Below, piece by piece: positions 1-9,678 of a DNA stretch of 64,000 nt. This stretch comes from an uncultured Christensenellaceae bacterium (GTDB lineage: Bacteria > Bacillota > Clostridia > Christensenellales > Aristaeellaceae). A program made the position numbers and the translations under genes. The stretch is from the NCBI GenBank assembly GCA_905234985.1, contig CAJOJQ010000002.1, positions 57,300-121,299 on the forward strand, in the 5' to 3' direction. A model generated the notes under the pieces. The model was given only the letters and a program-made list of their open reading frames with translations, searched no databases and was not told the DNA's origin. Positions within the stretch are counted from its first letter, which is position 1. The number at the start of each line of letters is the position of its first letter.

Positions 1-42
1 GATTAAAACCACCTATACTATCATTGAGAGGAATGATCTACC

Positions 43-1521
43 ATGCGCCAAAGCGGTATTCTGATGCATATTACCTCCCTGCCCGGGCCGGACGGCATCG
101 GCAGCTTAGGGAAGGAAGCCTATGAATTCGCGGATTTTCTGCATGCCGCCAATATGGGCATCTGGCAGGTGCTGCCCATGGGTCCCACGGGCTACGGCGA
201 ATCGCCCTACCAGTCGCCCAGCACCTTCGCGGGCAATCCCATGGTGATTTCCCTGGATAAGCTGGCCGAAGCGGGTTATCTGGATTTAGAGGGGGAAGAA
301 CGTTACACCCCGGAAAACCTGGAACAGGTGGATTACGCCGCGGTGCAGGAGCATAAAACCCGGCTGCTGCGCAAAGCCTTCGCTCAGTCCGAGAGGAAGC
401 TGAAAAAGGCCATCGCCCAGTTCCGGGAGGAAAACGATTGGGCCTACGATTACGCCCTGTTCGCCGCCATCAAGGCGCATTTTGATCTGCAAATGTGGAC
501 GAAGTGGCCCGACGAGGGCGCGCGCATGCGGGACCCGGACACCCTGAAAAAGTACGAAAAGAAGCTGGACAAGGAAATCCGCTTCCATCTGTGGTGCCAG
601 TACATCTTCGCCCAGCAGTGGAAAGAACTGAAAACCTATGTGAACGGCCTGGGCATCAAGCTGTTCGGCGATATTCCCATCTATGTGGCCGAGGACAGCG
701 CCGACACCTGGACGAAGCCCGAAGTGTTCCAGCTGGACAAGGATCGGGTGCCCCGCCGGGTGGCGGGCGTGCCGCCGGATTACTTTTCCGAGGACGGCCA
801 GTTGTGGGGCAATCCCCTGTACCGCTGGTCCTACCTGAAATCCAAGGGCTATGACTGGTGGGTGAAGCGCCTGGGTCATCTGAGCAAAATGTACGATATG
901 ATCCGCGTGGACCACTTCATCGGCTTCGCCAGATACTATTCCATCCCTCACGGGGCCACGACCGCGAAAACGGGCCGGTACATCGACGGGCCGGGGAAGG
1001 ATTTGTTCATCACCCTGAACAAGAAGCTGCCTGGGCTGGACATCGTGGCCGAAGACTTAGGCCTGGTGACCGACCAAGTGCGGGAACTGATCGCCTTCAC
1101 CGGTTATCCGGGCATGAAGGTTCTGTCCTTCGCGTTCGGCGCGGATGATTCCAATGTGCATATCCCGGAAAACATTCCGGAGAACACCGCCTACTACACC
1201 GGTACACACGACAACGTGACCGCCCTGGCCCGGGTCAAGAACTGCACCAAGGAAGAATTGGAAAGCGCCAAGGAAATCGCTGGGTTTGAAAAGCTCAAGG
1301 ACGCTTCCTGGGCCTTCATCCGCACGGTGTATGAGAGCAAGGCCCGCATCGCCATGGCCCCCATGCAGGACGTGCTGGGCCTGGACGACTGGGCCACCAT
1401 GAACCGGCCCGGCACCGTGGGCGGCAACTGGCTGTGGCGCATGAAGCCCGGCACGGCTACCGAGGCTTTAGCGGAAAAATTGAATCGCCTGAACCGGGAT
1501 ACCAAGCGTCAAACTGAATGA
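43..1521 (+). CDS. malQ: 4-alpha-glucanotransferase (amylomaltase)
   Basis: 492-aa ORF; GH77-type motifs (MHITSLPGPDGIGSLG, QVLPMGPTGYGESPYQSPSTFAGNP, IRVDHFIGFARYYSIP, VAEDLGLVT, GTHDNVT). Confidence 0.95.
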   Translation: MRQSGILMHITSLPGPDGIGSLGKEAYEFADFLHAANMGIWQVLPMGPTGYGESPYQSPSTFAGNPMVISLDKLAEAGYLDLEGEERYTPENLEQVDYAAVQEHKTRLLRKAFAQSERKLKKAIAQFREENDWAYDYALFAAIKAHFDLQMWTKWPDEGARMRDPDTLKKYEKKLDKEIRFHLWCQYIFAQQWKELKTYVNGLGIKLFGDIPIYVAEDSADTWTKPEVFQLDKDRVPRRVAGVPPDYFSEDGQLWGNPLYRWSYLKSKGYDWWVKRLGHLSKMYDMIRVDHFIGFARYYSIPHGATTAKTGRYIDGPGKDLFITLNKKLPGLDIVAEDLGLVTDQVRELIAFTGYPGMKVLSFAFGADDSNVHIPENIPENTAYYTGTHDNVTALARVKNCTKEELESAKEIAGFEKLKDASWAFIRTVYESKARIAMAPMQDVLGLDDWATMNRPGTVGGNWLWRMKPGTATEALAEKLNRLNRDTKRQTE

Positions 1522-1557
1522 ACCTGAAAGTTTCTGCAAAAGTTTGGAAAATGAGGG

Positions 1558-1586
1558 TTGACAATTCCCCGGGATACGAGTATACT
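1558..1586 (+). promoter_or_regulatory. sigma-A-type promoter upstream of the ABC exporter leader
   Basis: TTGACA (1558-1563), 17-nt spacer, TATACT (1581-1586). Confidence 0.75.
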
Positions 1587-1619
1587 GTGAACGAAATTTG
1601 AAGGAAGGAGGCCGCGGAA

Positions 1620-1706
1620 ATGTACGTGAACGTTCGTAAAATGCTTGTACTGTTTGCAACCAAGGGATATTTCTGCGCATTTTTGCGGCCTGACAGAACC
1701 TGCTGA
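1620..1706 (+). CDS. 28-aa leader peptide candidate MYVNVRKMLVLFATKGYFCAFLRPDRTC
   Basis: ATG preceded by AAGGAGG; complete short ORF between promoter and terminator, upstream of the ABC exporter genes; too short for the ORF track. Confidence 0.6.
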   Translation: MYVNVRKMLVLFATKGYFCAFLRPDRTC

Positions 1707-1734
1707 ACGCTGTTGGCGGAAAGCGGGATAACAA

Positions 1735-1767
1735 GGTCATCGGCTGCAAAGGCCGGTGGCCTTTTTT
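1735..1767 (+). terminator. Rho-independent terminator / attenuator in the leader of the ABC exporter operon
   Basis: 10-bp stem GGTCATCGGC/GCCGGTGGCC (two G-U pairs), loop TGCAAAG, then TTTTTT, located before the first exporter gene. Confidence 0.75.
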
Positions 1768-1800
1768 CATACTTCGTTTTACGGTAGGGAGGGATTTCCT

Positions 1801-3618
1801 ATGGAGCAGCGTAGCCTGATGGGAAAGCTGATCGGAGACAACAAGCGGTATTTTATCGCCGCGCTGGTGTGTACGGTGTTCACCGTGGCGATTGAGTTTA
1901 TTACGCCCATTATTTTAGCGGAAACCATGGATCATTATCTGCTGGGCGAACCTAGCCGTATGCCGGGCTTTGTGAACGCCTGGATCGAAGCCTTTGGCGG
2001 CAGGGATTTCATGGCAAGCCATTTGTGGATCGCGGGCGTCGTGTTGGTAGGGCTGAACGCGCTGAACGGCGTGTTTGGCTATATCAAGGGCCGCTCCCAG
2101 GCGATTGCGGGCGAAAACGTGGCCCTGACCCTGCGGGAAAGGCTGTACAGCCACATCCAGCGTCTGCCTTACGCCTACCATGTGAAGGCTGAAACGGGCG
2201 ACTTGGTGCAGCGGTGTACCTCGGATGTGGAAACCGTGCGGCGCTTCCTGGCCACGCAGATGATGCAGGTGGTGAACGCCCTGTTCATGGTGGCCATCGC
2301 TTTGGGGTATATGTTCAGCGAAAACGTGAAAATCACCCTCATCAGTATGATTATGATCCCCGGCCTGTTCCTGTTCGCCTGGCTGTTCTTCCGGTGGGTC
2401 ATCAAGAATTTCCGCCTGTCCGACGAAGCGGAGGGCAAAATGAGCGCCGTTTTGCAGGAAAACCTGACCGGCGTGCGAGTGGTTCGCGCTTTCGGCCAGC
2501 AGGAATATGAAGTTGAAAAGTTCGATCAGGCTTCCTCCGATTTCCGGAAAAAGACCTTCAAGCTCTGCAACCTGCTGGCGGTTTATTGGGCCACCAGCGA
2601 CTTGATGAGCATGCTGCAATCCATGATGACGCTGCTGGCTTGCGTGTATTTCGCCATTCGGGGCGAGATCACCGTGGGCGGTCTCATCATTTTCACCAGC
2701 TACATTTGGAAGCTGCTGTTTCCTATCCGTCAGCTGGGCCGCATTTTGAGCGACGCGGGCAAAAGCAAGGTGGCCCTGGATCGCATTCAGGAGATTTTGG
2801 GCGTGCCGGAGGAACCAAAGGAGCCTGACGCCATCAAGCCCAGCCTCAAAGGCGATATCGTGTTCGATCACGTCACCTTCGGCTACGACAGCGGCAAGGA
2901 CGTGCTGCGGGATATGAGCTTCACCATTCCCGCCGGGAAAACCGTCGCCATTTTGGGGGCCACGGGCAGCGGGAAATCTACGGTTGCCCACCTGATCCAG
3001 CGGCTGTTCGACGTAAAGGAAGGCGAGATCCGCATCGGCGGCACGCCTATCAATCAAATCGACCGGTATTACCTGCGCTCCCGGGTGGGCCTGGTCTTGC
3101 AGGAACCCTTCTTGTATTCCAAGACGCTGAAGGAAAACGTGGCGATCGCCCGGCGGCACGCTTCCGATGAAGAAATTGACCGGGCGGTGACTGACGCGGC
3201 AGCCAAGACATTTATCCTGGACAGCGACAAAGGCTTTGACACCCTGGTGGGCGAGCGGGGCGTGACCCTGTCCGGCGGGCAGAAGCAGCGCGTCGCCATC
3301 GCCCGCACGTTGATGAAAGACAACGACGTCCTGATTTTCGACGATTCCCTGTCCGCCGTGGATACGGAAACCGACGCCCAGATCCGCGCGGCGCTGAAAA
3401 AGCGCAGCAAAGACACCACCACCATCATCATCAGCCACCGGGTGGTCACGCTTTCCCAGGCGGACCTGATTCTGGTCATGGAGGATGGAAAAGTCACCGA
3501 ACAGGGCAGCCACGAGCAGCTGATTCACTCCGGCGGCCTGTACAGCAGGATTTTCAGCATCCAGTCCGCCTTGGAAGAAGAATTCAAAGAGGAGAAAAAC
3601 AGCTATGCAGCAGTTTGA
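1801..3618 (+). CDS. ABC transporter permease/ATP-binding protein, BmrC-like half of a heterodimer (degenerate Walker B FDDS)
   Basis: TM domain plus NBD: GATGSGKS, LSGGQKQR, VLIFDDSLSAVD; start placed at ATG 1801 (MEQRSLMGK) after GGGAGGG; the ORF track starts at 1756. Confidence 0.92.
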   Translation: MEQRSLMGKLIGDNKRYFIAALVCTVFTVAIEFITPIILAETMDHYLLGEPSRMPGFVNAWIEAFGGRDFMASHLWIAGVVLVGLNALNGVFGYIKGRSQAIAGENVALTLRERLYSHIQRLPYAYHVKAETGDLVQRCTSDVETVRRFLATQMMQVVNALFMVAIALGYMFSENVKITLISMIMIPGLFLFAWLFFRWVIKNFRLSDEAEGKMSAVLQENLTGVRVVRAFGQQEYEVEKFDQASSDFRKKTFKLCNLLAVYWATSDLMSMLQSMMTLLACVYFAIRGEITVGGLIIFTSYIWKLLFPIRQLGRILSDAGKSKVALDRIQEILGVPEEPKEPDAIKPSLKGDIVFDHVTFGYDSGKDVLRDMSFTIPAGKTVAILGATGSGKSTVAHLIQRLFDVKEGEIRIGGTPINQIDRYYLRSRVGLVLQEPFLYSKTLKENVAIARRHASDEEIDRAVTDAAAKTFILDSDKGFDTLVGERGVTLSGGQKQRVAIARTLMKDNDVLIFDDSLSAVDTETDAQIRAALKKRSKDTTTIIISHRVVTLSQADLILVMEDGKVTEQGSHEQLIHSGGLYSRIFSIQSALEEEFKEEKNSYAAV

Positions 3619-5458
3619 TGAACAGGATTATACCCAGCGCTTTTCCCTGTCGCTGTGGCGTAAAATCCTGCTGTACACAAAGGAATACTACCCGGATTTA
3701 TGTAAGTTAGGCGCGACCATGGCGGTGACGGCGGGGTGCGACGTGGTGTTTCCCCTGATGACCACCTACGCCATCGACCATTTCATTCCCAATTTAGATC
3801 ACCCGGGAACCATGGAAGGGCTGCCGGGGTTCATCGGCGTGTACCTTCTGATCCTGGCGATCCAGGTGGCGTCCATCTTCTATTTCCTGTATTTGGGCGG
3901 CAAGATCGAGGTGGGCGTATGCTACACCATCCGGAAGCAGGCCTTCCGCAAATTGCAGGAACTGCCCTTTTCCTACTATGACCGGATGCCCGTGGGCTAC
4001 CTCATGAGCCGCATGACCAGCGATACCCAGCGTTTGGCGGATACCATCGGCTGGTCCATGCTGGATTTAGCCTGGGGCACGGTGATGCTGGCGGCCGCCA
4101 GCGTGACCATGCTGGTGCTGAACTGGAAAATGGCGCTGATGGTGATGCTGGTGGTGCCGCCCCTGGCCCTGGTTTCCTGGTGGTTCCAGCAAAGGATTTT
4201 GAAAGCCTACCGCGCCGTGCGTAAAACCAACAGCAAAATCACCGGCGCGTTCAACGAGGGGATCATGGGGGCCAAAACCACCAATACCCTGGTGCGGGAG
4301 GAAATGAACATGGAGGAGTTCACCGAACTCACCCACGCCATGAAAAAATCCTCCGTCCGCGCCGCGTCCCTGTCGGCAGTGTACCTGCCCATCGTGGTGG
4401 CCTTAGGTTCCGTTGCCACGGCTTACGCCCTGTGGAAGGGCGGCAGCGCCGTGCTGGTGGGCGGCATGACCTTGGGCGTGCTTCAGGCGTTCATCAACTA
4501 CACCGTGCAGTTTTTTGAACCCATCCGCAATGTCGCCAACGTGTTCGCGGAAATGCAGTCCGCCCAGGCGGCGGCGGAGCGGGTACTCACCCTGCTGGAA
4601 ACGAAGCCGGACATCGTGGACACTCCGGAGGTGGAAGAAAAATTCGGCGACAATTTCCACCCCAAAAAGGAAAACTGGCCCGCGCTTCACGGCGACGTGG
4701 AATTCTGTCACGTGGATTTCCAATACAAGGAGGGCGAAAAGGTTCTGTCCGATTTCAACCTGAAAATCAAGGCGGGGGAGACCATCGCCCTCGTCGGCCC
4801 CACCGGCGCTGGCAAATCCACGGTGGTGAACCTGATCTGCCGCTTCTATGAACCCACGGCGGGGGAAATCAAAATCGACGGCGTGAACTACAAGGAACGG
4901 AGCCAATTGTGGCTGCAAAGCAATTTGGGTTACGTCCTCCAGGAACCGCGCCTCTTTTCCGGCACTATCCGTGACAATATCCGGTACGCCAGGCTGGACG
5001 CCACGGATGAGGAAATCGAAGCCGCCGCCCGGATGCTGAACGCGGAAAGCTTCATCCTGCGCATGGATAAGGGCTACGATACGGACGTGGGCGAGGGCGG
5101 CAGCCGCCTTTCCACCGGCGAAAAGCAGCTCATTTCCTTTGCCCGGGCGCTGCTGGCCGATCCCCGCATTTTCGTGCTGGACGAGGCCACCTCCTCCGTG
5201 GACACGCAGACCGAGCAGATCATTCAGCAGGCGATTTCCAAAGTACTCAAGGGCCGCACGTCCTTCATCATCGCCCATCGACTGTCCACCGTGCGCACGG
5301 CGGACCGCATCTTGGTGATCGACGACGGAAAAATCAAGGAAATGGGCACCCACCAGGAGCTTCTGCGGAAGAAAGGCGCGTATTACAAGCTGTATACCAA
5401 CCAATTCCAGGAAGAACAGGCCATGGAAATCCTGGGAAAGGCGGAAGAAACGGCATGA
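3605..5458 (+). CDS. ABC transporter permease/ATP-binding protein, BmrD-like partner
   Basis: TM domain plus NBD: GPTGAGKS, LSTGEKQLISFARALL, FVLDEATSSVD; overlaps the end of the upstream gene. Confidence 0.92.
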   Translation: MQQFDEQDYTQRFSLSLWRKILLYTKEYYPDLCKLGATMAVTAGCDVVFPLMTTYAIDHFIPNLDHPGTMEGLPGFIGVYLLILAIQVASIFYFLYLGGKIEVGVCYTIRKQAFRKLQELPFSYYDRMPVGYLMSRMTSDTQRLADTIGWSMLDLAWGTVMLAAASVTMLVLNWKMALMVMLVVPPLALVSWWFQQRILKAYRAVRKTNSKITGAFNEGIMGAKTTNTLVREEMNMEEFTELTHAMKKSSVRAASLSAVYLPIVVALGSVATAYALWKGGSAVLVGGMTLGVLQAFINYTVQFFEPIRNVANVFAEMQSAQAAAERVLTLLETKPDIVDTPEVEEKFGDNFHPKKENWPALHGDVEFCHVDFQYKEGEKVLSDFNLKIKAGETIALVGPTGAGKSTVVNLICRFYEPTAGEIKIDGVNYKERSQLWLQSNLGYVLQEPRLFSGTIRDNIRYARLDATDEEIEAAARMLNAESFILRMDKGYDTDVGEGGSRLSTGEKQLISFARALLADPRIFVLDEATSSVDTQTEQIIQQAISKVLKGRTSFIIAHRLSTVRTADRILVIDDGKIKEMGTHQELLRKKGAYYKLYTNQFQEEQAMEILGKAEETA

Positions 5459-5475
5459 TCCCTGGAACAGAAAGG

Positions 5476-5509
5476 GCCATAGCGGGCATTCATCCGCTAT
5501 GGCTTTTTT
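5476..5509 (+). terminator. Rho-independent terminator after the ABC exporter operon
   Basis: GCCATAGCGG-GCATTCAT-CCGCTATGGC followed by TTTTTT. Confidence 0.85.
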
Positions 5510-5582
5510 CGCGCGTTTTCGCGCACTGAATCGACGCTTTCAGGCGCTTCCAAAGCCTATACTGAACGCGGAGGTCAGGGAA

Positions 5583-6371
5583 ATGCGGGTATATGGCGAA
5601 GCGTTTTTCTTTATTATCTTCTGGATGGATTTTCTGTGCCTTTTGCTGGCGGCGCGCTTGGGGCGAAGCCGGTTTCACTTTGGAAAAGCGCTGATTTCAG
5701 CGGGCTTGGGCGGCGTTTACGGGGTGCTGGCATGGACGGCTTCTTTTCCTTTTCTGCGCGGCGTTCCGGCGCTGCTGCTTTCGTGTTTGCTCATGTGCCG
5801 GATCGCCTTCGGCAAGCGCTGTCCGCGCCTGTTTCCGCTGGTATTGGCGTCGGGATGGCTGCTGTCCGGCCTGTCGAATTTTGTGATGGAAAGAGGCGGA
5901 TCGCCCGGTTTGGTGATCCTCATTGACAGCGGAGCGGCGCTGGCCCTTTTGCTGCTGACCCAAAGGATCGGCGATCCCGGCGGCAGTTTCAGCATAAAGC
6001 TCGTATACCGGGGCAAATCCGCCGAAGCGCGGGCGATGCGGGATACGGGTAATCTGCTTTCAGACGCGGTTTCCGGCCTGCCGGTGATCGTGCTGTCGGA
6101 AAGGTTAGGGCAGGCGTTCCTGCCGCCGGGAACAAACGCAAAGGATTTGTGTACCCTGCCGCCCGGCTGGCGTTTGGTTCGGGTGAAAACGGCGGCGGGA
6201 GTTAAAACGCTCATGTGCTTTACGCCGGATCAAATCATCCTGCGGCAGGGAACGCGCGTTTTTCACGCGGAAGCGGCGGTAGCGGTGGCGGATTTTGAGG
6301 AAGACCGTGCGCTGCTTCCGGACAGTTTATTTTCCGAGCAAAGGGAGGGAATGTGCCATGCAGTCCTTTGA
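5583..6371 (+). CDS. spoIIGA: sigma-E processing peptidase SpoIIGA-like
   Basis: N-terminal multi-TM region, aspartyl-protease-like RDTGNLL motif, directly upstream of and overlapping a SigE-type sigma factor; start at internal Met 5583. Confidence 0.8.
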   Translation: MRVYGEAFFFIIFWMDFLCLLLAARLGRSRFHFGKALISAGLGGVYGVLAWTASFPFLRGVPALLLSCLLMCRIAFGKRCPRLFPLVLASGWLLSGLSNFVMERGGSPGLVILIDSGAALALLLLTQRIGDPGGSFSIKLVYRGKSAEARAMRDTGNLLSDAVSGLPVIVLSERLGQAFLPPGTNAKDLCTLPPGWRLVRVKTAAGVKTLMCFTPDQIILRQGTRVFHAEAAVAVADFEEDRALLPDSLFSEQREGMCHAVL

Positions 6372-7068
6372 CGTAAAAAAGTGGATGGCGGTGTTTTTCG
6401 CCCATCTGCATCCCGACGGGATGTACTATATCGGCGGGGCCGATCCGCTGCCCCAGCCCCTGACGCCGGAGGAAGAAGCGGAAATGGTGGCGCGGCTGCC
6501 GGGGGACGACGGCACGGCGCGGTCCGTCCTGATCGAAAGAAACCTGCGGCTGGTGGTATTCATCGCCAAGAAGTTCGAGAACACCGCCGTGGGCATGGAG
6601 GATTTGATTTCCATCGGCACCATCGGCCTGATCAAGGCGGTAAATACCTTTAACCCGGAGAAAAAAATCAAGCTGGCAACCTATGCCAGCCGATGCATTG
6701 AAAACGAGGTGCTGATGTATCTGCGCCACACCAGCCGCTTGAAATGCGAAGTGTCCTTGGACGAGCCGCTGAAAACGGACTGGGACGGCAATGAGCTGCT
6801 TTTGTCCGACGTGCTGGGCACGGAGGGCGATTTGGTGTCCCGGGGCGTGGAGGAGGACGCGGAAAAGCAGGTGCTTTCCTGCGCCTTATCCCGCCTGGCG
6901 CCCCGGGAGCGCCGGATCATGAACATGCGCTTCGGCTTAGGCGGCAGAAAGGAAATGACCCAAAAGGAAGTAGCGGACGAGTTAGGCATTTCCCAATCCT
7001 ATATTTCCCGGCTGGAAAAGCGGATATTGAGCCGCCTGCAAACCGAAATGCAGCGAGCCTCTCTCTAA
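6358..7068 (+). CDS. sigE: RNA polymerase sporulation sigma factor, SigE-type
   Basis: Sigma-70 regions 2 and 4 ([87 protein letters not shown]); linked to spoIIGA. Confidence 0.88.
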   Translation: MQSFDVKKWMAVFFAHLHPDGMYYIGGADPLPQPLTPEEEAEMVARLPGDDGTARSVLIERNLRLVVFIAKKFENTAVGMEDLISIGTIGLIKAVNTFNPEKKIKLATYASRCIENEVLMYLRHTSRLKCEVSLDEPLKTDWDGNELLLSDVLGTEGDLVSRGVEEDAEKQVLSCALSRLAPRERRIMNMRFGLGGRKEMTQKEVADELGISQSYISRLEKRILSRLQTEMQRASL

Positions 7069-8381
7069 AGCGCCTGGGCGCTTAAATCGTAGGTGCCCGC
7101 ACCGGTGATTTTCGCCATGATGAACGTATGCTCTTTCAGCGGTTCATTGCTGAACAGCATGATTTCGCCGTCGGCGTCGGGGGCTTCCCATTGGGAACGG
7201 GCGGTGTAGTTGGTGCCGTTGTGGCCGGTGACCAGCACCTTTTCCGTTTTGCCGATCCGCAGACGGTTTCTTTCCCGGCTGATCTTCGCCTGCATGGCCA
7301 TGAGGCGGTTGAGACGGTCCTGCTTGACTTCCTCGTCGATCTGATCGGGCATGACCGCCGCCGGGGTGTCTTCCTCCGGGGAATAGGCGAACGCGCCCAT
7401 GCGGTCGAAGGCCATTTCCTCGGAAAAGGCCATCAATTGCTCAAAGTCCGCTTCCGTTTCGCCGGGGAAGCCCACGATGAACGTGGTGCGCAGGCAGAAG
7501 CCCATCTTCCGGGCGGCGGTGAGCATTTCTTTGGTATGGGCCGCTTCGCCCCGGCGGTTCATTTTTTTGAGCAGGGCGGGGGAGGCGTGCTGCAAGGGAA
7601 GATCAAGATACTTGCAGATGTTGTCGTGAGCCGCCATGGTTTCCAGCAGCCGCATGTCCGTTTCGTCGGGGTACATGTACAGGCTGCGCAGCCATTCCAC
7701 GCCCGGAATCTGGCAGGCTTCGGAAAGCAAATCCCGCAGGCTTCCGCCGGTATCGACGCCGTACTTGGTGGTGTCCTGGGCGATGAGAATATGCTCCTTT
7801 ACGCCCTGGCCCGCCAGCAGCCGCATTTCATCCAAAATGGCCTCCTTGGGCCGGGAGCGGTAACCGCCCCGGATCAGGGGAATGGCGCAGTAGGTGCAGC
7901 GGTTGTCGCAGCCGTCGCCGATTTTGATATAGGCGGAGCTGGGCGGCGTGGTCAGCACCCGGCCGCATTCCAGGAAACCGGGGTTCCGGCGGGTATCGGC
8001 GGGGCGGCTGCCGGACAGGGCTTCGGTCAAATACTGCTCCAAATGCTCGTATTGGCTGACCCCAAGGAGGCAGTCGATTTCCGGTATTTCTTTCAGCAGC
8101 TCGTCCTTGTAGCGCTGGGCCAGGCAGCCGGTCACGCACAGCACCCTGCACCGTCCCGTATTTTTATACGCGGCCATTTCAAAGATGGCATCAATGGATT
8201 CTTCTTTTGCCGGGGCGATAAAGCCGCAGGTGTTCACGATCAGCACGTCGGCTTCCTTCGGCTCGTGGGTGATCTCCATTCCCGCCTTTGTCAGCTTGCC
8301 AAGCATTTGTTCGGAATCCACCCGGTTTTTGACGCAGCCCAGGGAAATCATGCCGATTTTCAGGCCTTGCAGGGCGTTCAA
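7065..8381 (-). CDS. rimO: ribosomal protein S12 methylthiotransferase
   Basis: MTTase signature: [13 protein letters not shown], radical [27 protein letters not shown]-like C-terminus. Confidence 0.93.
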   Translation of the reverse strand: MNALQGLKIGMISLGCVKNRVDSEQMLGKLTKAGMEITHEPKEADVLIVNTCGFIAPAKEESIDAIFEMAAYKNTGRCRVLCVTGCLAQRYKDELLKEIPEIDCLLGVSQYEHLEQYLTEALSGSRPADTRRNPGFLECGRVLTTPPSSAYIKIGDGCDNRCTYCAIPLIRGGYRSRPKEAILDEMRLLAGQGVKEHILIAQDTTKYGVDTGGSLRDLLSEACQIPGVEWLRSLYMYPDETDMRLLETMAAHDNICKYLDLPLQHASPALLKKMNRRGEAAHTKEMLTAARKMGFCLRTTFIVGFPGETEADFEQLMAFSEEMAFDRMGAFAYSPEEDTPAAVMPDQIDEEVKQDRLNRLMAMQAKISRERNRLRIGKTEKVLVTGHNGTNYTARSQWEAPDADGEIMLFSNEPLKEHTFIMAKITGAGTYDLSAQAL

Positions 8382-8400
8382 CTTATCTTCACCGCCTTTT

Positions 8401-9678
8401 TTACAGCACCGTCATGCCCTTGAGCATCAGGGAACGGGGGCCTTCGTAAGCGCCTTCGGTCACGACGCTGTCCGACAAACGCAGAGAGGCCAGGGCGGCG
8501 CTCAATTTTCCGCTCATGGAAATGCCGGTGACCGGCACGGTCTTTTCCCCGTCGAAGTAATAGGCCAGGCGGATTTCGCCGCCGATGTAATCGTTGTACA
8601 GGTCGAGTTGCAGGCCGGACAGGGAGGCGCAGTCCAGGTACGGCGCTTTTTTCACGTCCGTATCCGTCAAGGTGCCCGCTTCCGCCCGGATACAGGGCAG
8701 GTCGCCGGTGGGCTGCTTCACGCCCAGGTATTGTCCAAAGCGGCTGCTGCCGAAGTTGGCTTCGGCCACGCCGTTTCGGATGACGCAGGTATCGGTGAAG
8801 GAAGCGCCGTCCGTATCGAAGAAAGCGGATTCCTCGCTGCCGGGAACCTGAGCTTTCATCATCACGGTCAGCTTGTCGCCGGTTCCGTTTTCCTGCAAAT
8901 CGTCGCCGATTTTGTGCAGATTGGCGTGCATATACGCCGACTGATAATTCAGATCGTATGCTAATTCGGACAGCAGCTCCGTGATTTCATGGGGACGCAG
9001 CAGCACGTTGATTTCCATGGGCACATTGGGTTTCTTCGCCGTGAACCGGTCCCGGGCCTCCGCCATGCGGCGGGCGATTTCGGCGGTGACCTTGGCGGGA
9101 TCGAAATCGGTGAACCGATGATCCTCGTACAGCTCCACCGATTCCGCGCCCTCGGTGAAGGTGGGGATGGCTTCGATCATCACCCAATGCTTTTGCTGGG
9201 TTTTGTCAATACCTCGGCTGTTGATCACCCGCAGGTTATCCCGATAGAGGAAGATTTCGCAGGCGTTGATGGAGCCGCCGGGTACCGTGTCCGCCGCGAA
9301 TACCGCGTCCGCGATTTGCCGGCCCAGCGTCTTGGGGTCCGGATCCTTCATGTTGGAGGGAAGCTCGGCGGTTTCCTCGCCGCCTTCGGGCAATTCGTAG
9401 GGTTCGTTAAACACCAGCTTGGCCCGGCGCACGGCGGTTTCGATCTTCTGCTTGATATCGCTTTCCGTCATGGCGGCGCTCACGTCAAAGGAGGAATCGC
9501 CCTTTTTGCCGTCGTGATCCACGTACACGGTCACGCTGGCGGAAACGGTGTCGGTCGCCCGGACGGTTTCCAGCTTGCGATGCACAAAAAACAACTCATA
9601 GGAGGTTCTGGCCGTTTCATTGATTCGCCAGCCGCTTAAGTTCTTGTTCTGTTCCAATAAACGCTGCAACACGCTCAT
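8401..9678 (-). CDS. TldE/PmbA-family metalloprotease subunit
   Basis: Paired with a TldD homolog; VRRAKLVFNEPYELP, GISMSGKL-type C-terminal region; start at internal Met 9678. Confidence 0.8.
   Translation of the reverse strand: MSVLQRLLEQNKNLSGWRINETARTSYELFFVHRKLETVRATDTVSASVTVYVDHDGKKGDSSFDVSAAMTESDIKQKIETAVRRAKLVFNEPYELPEGGEETAELPSNMKDPDPKTLGRQIADAVFAADTVPGGSINACEIFLYRDNLRVINSRGIDKTQQKHWVMIEAIPTFTEGAESVELYEDHRFTDFDPAKVTAEIARRMAEARDRFTAKKPNVPMEINVLLRPHEITELLSELAYDLNYQSAYMHANLHKIGDDLQENGTGDKLTVMMKAQVPGSEESAFFDTDGASFTDTCVIRNGVAEANFGSSRFGQYLGVKQPTGDLPCIRAEAGTLTDTDVKKAPYLDCASLSGLQLDLYNDYIGGEIRLAYYFDGEKTVPVTGISMSGKLSAALASLRLSDSVVTEGAYEGPRSLMLKGMTVL

Noticed and set aside
1915-3528. 537-aa minus-strand ORF opposite the first ABC exporter gene
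   Set aside because: Shadow ORF in G/C-rich coding DNA; composition is typical antisense (QH/G/A-rich) and the plus-strand gene has clear domains.
7128-8423. 431-aa plus-strand ORF opposite rimO
   Set aside because: Antisense shadow ORF; rimO motifs are unambiguous.
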